Below the pieces are notes generated by a model. It worked only from the letters and a program-made list of their open reading frames with translations, had not been told where the DNA came from and made no database searches. From Euryarchaeota archaeon UBA105 (GTDB lineage Archaea; Thermoplasmatota; Poseidoniia; Poseidoniales; Thalassarchaeaceae): a DNA stretch of 5,538 bases. Where the stretch lies: positions 1,166-6,703 of the forward strand of contig DALV01000118.1 of NCBI GenBank assembly GCA_002496905.1, given 5' to 3'. Positions 1-5,538 of this stretch are shown here, piece by piece. How positions within the stretch are numbered: the first letter of the stretch is position 1; every line of letters starts with the position of its first letter. Made by a program: the position numbers and the translations under genes.

Positions 1-2696
1 CTAATTGAATAGTCATCAAACCCATACTCGACCTTTCGGAATCCCCACCATAGTGTGATTAGACAAAATAGAACTCCTAAGACTAGTGTGCCTTGAAGTT
101 GATTCTGCATGCTATTGGCAGCGACAAAACGAGTTACTGGGTCACCGGTAGCGATCGCCCATGTCACCGGATATTCTTCGCTAACAGATTCTATATCTGC
201 CCTTTGTGAGATGTCTTGAGCAGCCAACTCTTGGAAGGGTTGCATATCCATTTCCATCTCTGCCAAAACCTGTTCAACAACGATGAACTGTTCAGGGTTT
301 GCGATTCCCCATCGAAGTGTCATTCGAGGGTATTCTGGAATGCTGCCATCTTGACAAAGATGTACCATTTCAGGATCTATTTCGCAATTTGGAGCGATAT
401 TAAGCGCCGTTAATGATGGTGGAATATGTGGGATATATCCGCCTTCTGGAACCCCATAGACATAGACGAATCCATACATGAATCGCAAGCAATCTCTGTC
501 GGCATCGTCTGGTAATCCTGTGAATAGTGTATCACATTCGAGTGAGTCAGATTCCCAACCGGCTTCAACAAATGGCGTAACGTTGGCGAACATACTAGCC
601 TTAGCGGCCCAAACTAACTCATCTACTGCATGAAGTTCGGGTGTACCTAGTGGAGTCTTGGTATATTTCCCAGGATCGTTAGGGCTTGAATTGGCCATAT
701 TGTCTCTAGTTGCCTGAATCGCTGCGAAGACCCTAGGATCTAGCATATCGCCTTCGATAATTACTACCGCTGGCTCCCCTTCGTCACTGAATCTAGTGTT
801 GACTAGCTCGACCGCCTGAGCGAAATCGGATTCTTCATCGAGGAAATCTTCTACCTTGAAATCTCCTTCAAGACTGAGCATCATAGGCACAGCAACGGCT
901 GTGATTGCCAAAATCAAGACGAGTAAAACGGCCGAATTCTTTGAAGAATTATCTGCAACTTTCACTAGATTTTCTTCACTTATCATGTGAACTATACCTT
1001 CCTCTTCTTCTGGTAACTTTCCTTTTCCTCGAAGATGTTTATCCCAATCCATTCGAATTAACGGCGCCCAGATGCCTGTCAGAATAAATGCTGCAGCGAC
1101 CCCTAATGCTGCCTCTACTCCGAATGACCTTAGTGCTGCAATGTCAGAGGTCAAGTTTGCAGCAAACGCAGACATAGTAGTGAAAGACGTCAACATGATT
1201 GCCCTTCCAACTCTAGATAATGATGAGTGAGCTGATTCTTCTGGCGTACGCCCTCGGCGCCTCTCCTCCTTGTAGCGATGAAGTGCGTGTAGGCTGTCAT
1301 CAATACCAAGAGCAATGACGAGTATTGGAAGTAAGTTGGAAAATTGGCTCTTGCTGATTATCTTGAATCCGTACCTTTCACCAAGAACCATCATCCACCC
1401 AATTGAACCCTGCATCCAGAGTAGTGCGAAAACCAAGGTGGCTCCGACAATAACAACATCAGATGCTCTTCGTAGACTGAACCAGAGTAGGACTGCGATT
1501 GCTAACGCCATAGCAATTAGCAGCAAACTGGATTCGATCAACTCGCGATTCAATTCTACGTTTACACCCTCATTTATTGAGAAGGTTACAGCAAGTTGAT
1601 CTGTAGTTCGCATCTGCTTTTCTAAATCGATGATTGCCCATTCAAAGCTACATACCTCTAGTCCTTGGTCACGCAACTCCCTACAATCATCAATGGTAAA
1701 TTCAGGAGGTGTTGTGACCAAGTCAAGACCTTCGAATCGATATCCATCGGGCTCATTTTTTGCATCGGCCCAGAAATACGTAATTCCATTTTCCTCCAAA
1801 TCGGTTCGACTTAATTGAATCAAAATCCAAGTCGTGGATGCTGACCATCGACCAGGGCCCCAAGTTACGTCTTCGTCGAAGGTGCCGTCCTCACGAATTG
1901 TTCCTCCAATCGGACCCAGCAATGTGCTATTCTCATCATGGGTGAATCCTCTATCGGATGAGAACCATCGAAGCATTGCCCCATCTGAGTACATAATCAT
2001 CCGATGTGCTGCCAAGTCAATGTGGGCTTGAGTGACGTTTGGGTCATCATAGGTTAGACATTCCAATACTCCACAATCTTCCCAATTTGTTTTTGCAGGT
2101 TGAGGTATTCCAAATACATTGATTGTCGGTTGAGTTAGTAACGATTCTCCAGCCATGAAGGCTCGCAGTAAATCGGGTAGGGACATTGGCCCCATGAATC
2201 CAGTGCCGGTTAATTCGGTAACTAATGGTCGAGTAAAATTGGATAGATAATGCGTACTCGCAATCGCAGTCTTATTCTCTATCTCCCTCAGAATTGTTAG
2301 ATTGAGAATTCCTCCCAATGGAATATCCTCACCGACTAAACCTGCACTTCTTCCTTGGTAATCCACCCTTTCTGATGGATGGGGTAAGTTGGCGTAATCT
2401 ATCTCTCCATCTGAGGTGAAATGTGGTGCAGATGCGGATGAAAAAATCGCATCCTTACCCCTAACCGATACTGCAAAACCATGAGTTTTTTCGGCCGCTT
2501 CAAATTCATCTGCTACAACTTGATTAGCGGTTAATTCGGGCGATTCCATATCGTATGAGTTCACATCGATTGGAGTCAGACTAGCAATCAGCCCTGGAAC
2601 CATTAGTAGGCTGATTACTAGAACCGCTGCGTGTAATTTGAAGCTGCGAGGAAGCAAGAAGTCGGCTACTTTGCCAAAATCTCTGACTTCTCGCAT
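1..2696 (-). CDS. RND/MMPL-superfamily membrane transporter, 3' end outside window
   Basis: Reading the minus strand from the ATG at 2696 gives 898 codons with no stop to base 1, so the N-terminal part of a probable 12-helix exporter is present. Helix 1 is near residues 22-40, followed by a large extracytoplasmic domain (about 41-385). Helices 2-6 lie between about 388 and 548, then a charged cytoplasmic stretch (550-585), helix 7 (about 589-608), a second extracytoplasmic domain (about 609-865) and helix 8 (about 868-885). Helices 9-12 would follow outside. Helix 4 carries GIDDSLHALHRYKEE (464-478), the acidic helix-4 signature of MMPL/sterol-sensing-type RND proteins, with Asp466 and Asp467 as likely proton-relay residues. 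The duplicated loop-plus-helices plan is typical of RND pumps. An in-frame TAA lies just upstream and no other start precedes helix 1. It begins 40 bases after dnaJ. The substrate cannot be told; lipid or hydrophobic compound export is a family-level guess. Eight cysteines form four close pairs in the external domains. Confidence 0.9.
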   Translation of the reverse strand, partial: MREVRDFGKVADFLLPRSFKLHAAVLVISLLMVPGLIASLTPIDVNSYDMESPELTANQVVADEFEAAEKTHGFAVSVRGKDAIFSSASAPHFTSDGEIDYANLPHPSERVDYQGRSAGLVGEDIPLGGILNLTILREIENKTAIASTHYLSNFTRPLVTELTGTGFMGPMSLPDLLRAFMAGESLLTQPTINVFGIPQPAKTNWEDCGVLECLTYDDPNVTQAHIDLAAHRMIMYSDGAMLRWFSSDRGFTHDENSTLLGPIGGTIREDGTFDEDVTWGPGRWSASTTWILIQLSRTDLEENGITYFWADAKNEPDGYRFEGLDLVTTPPEFTIDDCRELRDQGLEVCSFEWAIIDLEKQMRTTDQLAVTFSINEGVNVELNRELIESSLLLIAMALAIAVLLWFSLRRASDVVIVGATLVFALLWMQGSIGWMMVLGERYGFKIISKSQFSNLLPILVIALGIDDSLHALHRYKEERRRGRTPEESAHSSLSRVGRAIMLTSFTTMSAFAANLTSDIAALRSFGVEAALGVAAAFILTGIWAPLIRMDWDKHLRGKGKLPEEEEGIVHMISEENLVKVADNSSKNSAVLLVLILAITAVAVPMMLSLEGDFKVEDFLDEESDFAQAVELVNTRFSDEGEPAVVIIEGDMLDPRVFAAIQATRDNMANSSPNDPGKYTKTPLGTPELHAVDELVWAAKASMFANVTPFVEAGWESDSLECDTLFTGLPDDADRDCLRFMYGFVYVYGVPEGGYIPHIPPSLTALNIAPNCEIDPEMVHLCQDGSIPEYPRMTLRWGIANPEQFIVVEQVLAEMEMDMQPFQELAAQDISQRADIESVSEEYPVTWAIATGDPVTRFVAANSMQNQLQGTLVLGVLFCLITLWWGFRKVEYGFDDYSI

Positions 2697-2736
2697 AACC
2701 CTTGGCGAAAAAGCGCGTTTTTTAATTGATGTTTAA
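2697..2736 (-). promoter_or_regulatory. dnaJ-transporter spacer with AT-flanked CGCG palindrome
   Basis: This 40-base spacer separates the dnaJ stop from the transporter ATG. At 2708-2723 it holds AAAAAGCGCGTTTTTT, a near-perfect palindrome centred on CGCG. On the minus strand it ends in a run of five T. It could be a regulator site, a weak T-rich archaeal terminator after dnaJ, or chance. There is no convincing Shine-Dalgarno for the transporter: AAGG lies only a few bases before the ATG. Confidence 0.25.
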
Positions 2737-3723
2737 TCAAAGGCCCGATTCTTTCAATCGGTCGAGTGCTTCTTTCTGTTCCTTGCTGACTTTTTCTGGC
2801 TCGGCCAGAATGAATTCAATATCTAGAGGACCGCCGTCGTGGCCATGGCCAACAAGACGGCGACGATCGCCAATCCGTGTGCCTTCAACGACTTCGATTT
2901 GTACTCGCTTACCCGCTGGAGTACGTATCCTAACTGCACCACCTAACATCAAAGTCGAGTAAGGAACTGGAACCTCCTGAATCAATCTACCATCTTCCCA
3001 ACGACGTCCTTCTTCCGCATCTAGACGGATTGTAATTAGCAAGTCTCCTGCCTCTCCTTGAGGGTGTTCATGACCCATTTTTTTGAGTCGTAATTGTTGA
3101 CCGTGCTGAGCACCTGAAGGTACGCTAACCGTGATTGTCGAGGATCTTGATTCAACACCTTTACCTGAGCATTTAGGACATGGTTTTCGAGAGTTGAAAG
3201 AGTTACCTTCACATCTTTCACAGATTCTTAATCGACGATGTCCAAACTCGATTTTAGTACCACTGAGGGCCTGTTCTAAACTAATATCAATTCCAGCCTC
3301 AATATCTGGACCCTTTCTTACGGGCGGTGGTTGAGACGGGCGTCTTTGTTGCCTACTTCGTTGTTGGTGTTGGGCTTCGGCTCCCCCCACCCCACCCATA
3401 AATTGGTTGAGTATGTCTGAGAAATCAAAGCCCTGTCCGCCGCTACGGAAGCCGCCGCCGCCTCCGCCAAATCCGGAAAATGGATTGCCGCCTCTGGCAA
3501 ACATCTCCTCTACTCTCCTCTGTTGGTCATACTCCTTTCGAGCTGAGGCTGTACCAATCTGGTCGTACGCTGCTTGAATTGCCTTGAATCTCTCTTCGGC
3601 CGCTTTATCGTCTGGGTTTCTATCAGGATGATGTTGCCTTGCCAACTTGCGATAAGTCCGCTTTATCTCCGCGTCCGTTGCATCCTTTTGGACACCTAGG
3701 ACTCGGTAGGGGTCATCGGCCAT
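2737..3723 (-). CDS. dnaJ: DnaJ/Hsp40 co-chaperone with a reduced zinc finger
   Basis: A 328-residue Hsp40 that would deliver unfolded proteins to DnaK and stimulate its ATPase in the cytoplasm. Residues 4-68 are a J domain with the diagnostic HPD at 32-34. A Gly/Phe-rich segment follows (about 79-113, with six Gly in a row at 86-91), then a Gln/Arg/Pro-rich linker (about 117-136). The client-binding beta domains span about 139-310, and a C-terminal helix (SKEQKEALDRLKESGL, 313-328) resembles the usual dimerisation end. The cysteine region is unusual: only C168-C171 and C182-C185 are present, whereas type I DnaJ has four CxxCxGxG modules. The first module is degenerate (CERCEGNS) and the second canonical (CPKCSGKG). 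About 45-50 residues are therefore missing relative to bacterial DnaJ (around 375 residues). The start is fixed by the J domain beginning at residue 4. dnaK and grpE are not in the window, so the partner is assumed. Confidence 0.95.
   Translation of the reverse strand: MADDPYRVLGVQKDATDAEIKRTYRKLARQHHPDRNPDDKAAEERFKAIQAAYDQIGTASARKEYDQQRRVEEMFARGGNPFSGFGGGGGGFRSGGQGFDFSDILNQFMGGVGGAEAQHQQRSRQQRRPSQPPPVRKGPDIEAGIDISLEQALSGTKIEFGHRRLRICERCEGNSFNSRKPCPKCSGKGVESRSSTITVSVPSGAQHGQQLRLKKMGHEHPQGEAGDLLITIRLDAEEGRRWEDGRLIQEVPVPYSTLMLGGAVRIRTPAGKRVQIEVVEGTRIGDRRRLVGHGHDGGPLDIEFILAEPEKVSKEQKEALDRLKESGL
3451..3468. repeat. Short GCC-type triplet run inside dnaJ
   Basis: Four GCC triplets followed by TCC and GCC on the plus strand encode the six-glycine run (residues 86-91) of the DnaJ Gly/Phe region. 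It is a low-complexity coding tract that could vary in length between strains; it is not a separate element. Confidence 0.6.
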
Positions 3724-3821
3724 TGGTTCTAATCGGACAACGCACCCCCTTGAATCCTCGTGATGAAAACTAAGGTTAGAACACCGTATCGCTCAAGGCT
3801 TGAAGCCTACACGATTGAACC
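3724..3821. promoter_or_regulatory. Divergent promoter region between dnaJ and the FAH-family gene
   Basis: The 98-base spacer separates two divergently read starts (ATG at 3723 on minus, ATG at 3822 on plus), so it must hold promoters for both directions unless one gene is read from within. I see no strong archaeal TATA box. A T-rich patch on the minus strand (TTAGTTTTCAT, around 3766-3776) is a weak candidate for dnaJ. Two overlapping perfect inverted repeats lie at 3793-3808, just upstream of the plus-strand gene: TCAAG-G-CTTGA and AGGCTT-G-AAGCCT. They are a possible operator. Neither gene has a well-placed Shine-Dalgarno, which fits leaderless or short-leader archaeal transcripts. Confidence 0.45.
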
Positions 3822-4430
3822 ATGGGCCTAGGATGGTGCTGTTTCAGAAATTATGTCGCGCATGCAGAAGAGATAGGAGGAGACATCTCGGAAGAATATC
3901 CTAGGTTCTTCCTTAAGCCCGCAAGCGCCCATGTTGAAGCCGATGAAAATGGAAACAATGTAATTGAGTTGATGAACGAGGAGGACCACATCGACCACGA
4001 GGCTGAACTAGTCGTCAGATTGGGGGACGATTTGCGACCAGAAGCTATGTGCATAGGATGCGATACTACTAACCGAACAAGACAAACGATTGCGAAGAAC
4101 AAGCGATGGCCTTGGACTGAAGGTAAGGCGTTCCGAGGAAGTGGTGTTTTGGGAACGTGGACACAATACCAAGATGGTGTTCTACAAGTTAGTATGAAAG
4201 TTAATGGTGAAACCAAACAAGATGCCCCTACGTCTTTGATGATTCATTCTGTTGAGGACTTAGTCGAGCACCTGTCTGGTTGGTACGATCTTTCACCAGG
4301 AGATTTAGTTTGGACTGGAACCCCTGCTGGCGTTGGACGAATGTACAAAGGCGATATTGTTGAAGCGTCGTTGACTAATCAGAAAGGAGAGGTAGTCAGC
4401 TCCTTGGCGGCTAGATGTCAGGTAAGTTAA
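3822..4430 (+). CDS. FAH-family hydrolase/decarboxylase (FAHD1/YcgM-like)
   Basis: A 202-residue single-domain protein of the fumarylacetoacetate hydrolase C-terminal family, Mg2+-dependent enzymes acting on C-C bonds in acylpyruvates, fumarylpyruvate or oxaloacetate. The RNYVAHAEE segment (9-17) matches the family GRNYxxHxxE motif, with His14 and Glu17 in the place of the FAHD1 His30-Glu33 catalytic pair. Metal ligands are expected at Glu60 and Glu62 (HEAELVVRLG) and Asp81 (CDTTNRTRQ), and the active-site lysine at Lys102 (WTEGKAF). Then follow VNGETKQDAPTSLMIHS (127-143) and TGTPAGVG (165-172), both strong family signatures. All catalytic positions look intact, so it should be active. Length matches the short bacterial and mitochondrial forms. 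The glycine before RNY is replaced by Phe8. The start is firm: an in-frame TGA lies two codons upstream. No aromatic-degradation genes sit nearby to identify the substrate; an acylpyruvase or oxaloacetate decarboxylase role is plausible. Confidence 0.93.
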   Translation: MGLGWCCFRNYVAHAEEIGGDISEEYPRFFLKPASAHVEADENGNNVIELMNEEDHIDHEAELVVRLGDDLRPEAMCIGCDTTNRTRQTIAKNKRWPWTEGKAFRGSGVLGTWTQYQDGVLQVSMKVNGETKQDAPTSLMIHSVEDLVEHLSGWYDLSPGDLVWTGTPAGVGRMYKGDIVEASLTNQKGEVVSSLAARCQVS

Positions 4431-4484
4431 ATCGTAAAATGTGACTACGTGTCTACTAAAAGTGGAATGATTGTCGCGATAAAT

Positions 4485-5177
4485 ATGGTTGAGTACGAAA
4501 TAGTCAACAAAGAAGAATTGCGAATGGTCAAGGCGACCTTGAATGGAGATACTGTAAGGGCAGAATCAGGTGCCCTTCACTACATGATTGGAAATATCGA
4601 GATGGTGACTAAAGCACCAAGCGTTGGTGGCTTCCTTAAATCAGTGGTATCAAGTGAAGATATTTTCAGACCAACATATACCGGTACTGGCGAAGTGTTC
4701 TTTGGGCCACCAACTTTTGGAGAATATCACATATTGGAACTTAATGGAAATTCAATGGTGTTAGACCAAGGGGCTTACATATGCTCAGATGAAGGGGTTG
4801 AAGTTGGAATCATGAGGAATAAAGGAGTCAAGTCTATGCTCTTTGGTGGAGAGGGAATTTGGCAAACTACGGTTTCTGGAACTGGCAAAGTGGTTTACTA
4901 TTCAGATGGACCTATTGAAGAAATAACCCTAGAGAATGATACACTAACTGTTGATGGAAATTTCGCGGTTGCAAGAGATGCTTCTCTGAAATATGAAACT
5001 AAGTTGTTAGGAAAAGGACTGCTCTCAAAGATGGCTGGTGGAGAAGGTTTCGTAAACGTAATTTCAGGTACCGGAAAGGTGTATTTATCGCCAGTTCCAA
5101 GTCGATTCAACAACCTAATTAGTAGGCAGGTATCTGACACAGTTGGTGGAATGATACCCTTCCTAAATCAAGGATAA
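4485..5177 (+). CDS. AIM24 / TIGR00266 family protein
   Basis: A 230-residue protein of the AIM24 (formerly DUF124, TIGR00266) family, found in bacteria, archaea and as mitochondrial Aim24 in yeast. Its biochemical role is not established; yeast Aim24 is linked to inner-membrane organisation. The N-terminus MVEYEIV followed by a strand and AESGALHYM (26-34) fits the family opening. The protein is almost all beta structure with a three-fold internal repeat: TGTGEVFFGP, SGTGKVVYYS and SGTGKVYLSP, whose GTG cores start at residues 67, 132 and 195. The second and third are preceded by GGEG. There is no signal peptide or clear membrane helix. I chose ATG 4485 because family members normally begin here. 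In-frame GTG 4449 (242 residues) and ATG 4467 are alternatives, and none has a Shine-Dalgarno. It follows the FAH-family gene by 54 bases in the same direction and may be co-transcribed. Confidence 0.88.
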   Translation: MVEYEIVNKEELRMVKATLNGDTVRAESGALHYMIGNIEMVTKAPSVGGFLKSVVSSEDIFRPTYTGTGEVFFGPPTFGEYHILELNGNSMVLDQGAYICSDEGVEVGIMRNKGVKSMLFGGEGIWQTTVSGTGKVVYYSDGPIEEITLENDTLTVDGNFAVARDASLKYETKLLGKGLLSKMAGGEGFVNVISGTGKVYLSPVPSRFNNLISRQVSDTVGGMIPFLNQG

Positions 5178-5188
5178 AATTACAAGAA

Positions 5189-5216
5189 TTTGTAGTCATG
5201 ATGAATTTACTACAAA
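5189..5216. repeat. 8-bp inverted repeat after the AIM24 gene
   Basis: TTTGTAGT (5189-5196) and ACTACAAA (5209-5216) are exact reverse complements separated by 12 bases. The repeat starts 11 bases after the AIM24-gene stop and ends 36 bases before the amidohydrolase ATG. As RNA it would form an AT-rich eight-pair stem with a 12-base loop and no T-run after it, so it is a poor intrinsic terminator. A dimeric regulator site in the promoter of the downstream gene is an equally good reading. Confidence 0.4.
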
Positions 5217-5252
5217 ACAGAAGTTTGAGGAGTGATATACCCTCGGCTAGCC

Positions 5253-5538
5253 ATGGAATTCGGCGACCGCCGGTATGTCAATGCTTGGCTGATGGACCAC
5301 GATTGTGTTCCGCAGCACGGCGATTTCATCCTTCACCAAGATGGTTCATGGTCGACTAGTAAAGGAGACGAGAATGTCCTAGAAACAATCGATGGATCTG
5401 GACGAATCATTACTCGTTCCTTCCAAAATTGGCACACACATCTTCCAATGATTCTCAATAGAGGCATGGGCGAAGGTTTGCCCCTAATGGAATGGTTAGA
5501 AACTGCAATTTTTCCTGTCGAGAAGAAATTGACTGAGG
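5253..5538 (+). CDS. Amidohydrolase, MTA/SAH deaminase-like, 5' part only
   Basis: The first 95 codons of a metal-dependent amidohydrolase; the frame stays open to the window end. Residues 8-58 form the small beta-sandwich lead-in, and His61 and His63 (HTHLP, 61-65) are the HxH metal ligands that open the TIM-barrel. The stretch after it, including LNRGMGEGLPLMEWL (68-82) and IFPVEKKLT (86-94), closely follows the HTHLPM..LRG..DDLPLMEWL pattern of 5-methylthioadenosine/S-adenosylhomocysteine deaminases and the related TrzA/AtzA-like group. The likely reaction is deamination of an adenosine-type nucleoside (MTA, SAH or 5'-deoxyadenosine), part of salvage of S-adenosylmethionine by-products. 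The usual PG(F/L)(V/I)N lead into the HxH is replaced by TRSFQNW. A full-length member would have about 430 residues, so most catalytic residues are outside. In-frame GTG 5232 is an alternative start, but GAGGA abuts it too closely; ATG 5253 is preferred. Confidence 0.85.
   Translation, partial: MEFGDRRYVNAWLMDHDCVPQHGDFILHQDGSWSTSKGDENVLETIDGSGRIITRSFQNWHTHLPMILNRGMGEGLPLMEWLETAIFPVEKKLTE

Noticed and set aside
1315..1599. Plus-strand open frame of 94 codons
   Set aside because: It lies wholly inside the transporter gene on the opposite strand, shows no recognisable domain, and the minus-strand frame has clear family motifs through the same bases.
216..2031. Several other plus-strand open frames of 60-65 codons (216-413, 905-1087, 1630-1818, 1834-2031)
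   Set aside because: All are antisense to the continuous 898-codon transporter frame and have shadow-like composition with no domain.
2726..3500. Open frames overlapping dnaJ on both strands (2726-2962, 3036-3221, 3131-3334, 3318-3500)
   Set aside because: They are other-frame shadows of dnaJ, which is supported over its whole length by the J domain, cysteine modules and C-terminal domains.
3744..3751. CAAGGGGGTG on the minus strand as a ribosome binding site for dnaJ
   Set aside because: It lies more than 20 bases before the ATG, beyond useful spacing, and no in-frame earlier start uses it.
3851..4216. Minus-strand open frame of 121 codons
   Set aside because: It is antisense to the FAH-family gene, whose catalytic motifs fall in the same bases; the minus product is Ser/Thr/Pro-rich with no recognisable fold.
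4898..5140. Minus-strand open frame of 80 codons
   Set aside because: It is antisense to the AIM24-family gene and covers its repeat motifs; no independent support.
5227..5234. GAGGAGTG as Shine-Dalgarno plus GTG start for the amidohydrolase
   Set aside because: The purine run touches the GTG with no spacing, and it is about 20 bases from the ATG, too far to serve it. The extra seven residues (VIYPRLA) do not extend the family match.

Overview
The window looks like ordinary chromosomal DNA from a mesophilic, probably marine, archaeon. Marine Group II (Candidatus Poseidoniales) or a related Thermoplasmatota lineage is my best guess. This is inference from several traits: acidic proteins, moderate G+C, almost no Shine-Dalgarno sequences in front of starts, short spacers, an archaeal-type RND/MMPL exporter, and a DnaJ with a reduced zinc finger. 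I see no rRNA, tRNA, CRISPR array, insertion sequence or phage gene.

Layout: two transcription directions diverge from a 98-base spacer at 3724-3821. On the minus strand, dnaJ (3723-2737) is followed after 40 bases by a large RND/MMPL-superfamily membrane transporter. The transporter starts at 2696 and is still open at base 1, so its last third or so lies outside the window. On the plus strand are a compact fumarylacetoacetate-hydrolase (FAH) family enzyme (3822-4430), an AIM24/TIGR00266-family beta-repeat protein (about 4485-5177), and the 5' end of an amidohydrolase resembling 5-methylthioadenosine/S-adenosylhomocysteine deaminases (5253 to beyond 5538).

How the genes work together: dnaJ and the transporter are close enough to be co-transcribed, but nothing shows a functional link. 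The three plus-strand genes are also co-directional with gaps of 54 and 75 bases and could form a loose operon. Their predicted roles (an acylpyruvate-type hydrolase or decarboxylase, a protein of unknown biochemical role, and a purine-nucleoside-type deaminase) do not add up to one known pathway.

Most notable points: the DnaJ keeps only two of four cysteine modules, apparently the pair that makes zinc site I. Eight of the nine cysteines seen in the transporter fall in four close pairs inside its two extracytoplasmic domains. The AIM24 protein has a visible three-fold internal repeat. There are palindromic sequences in three intergenic spacers. I do not see a clearly novel multi-gene system.
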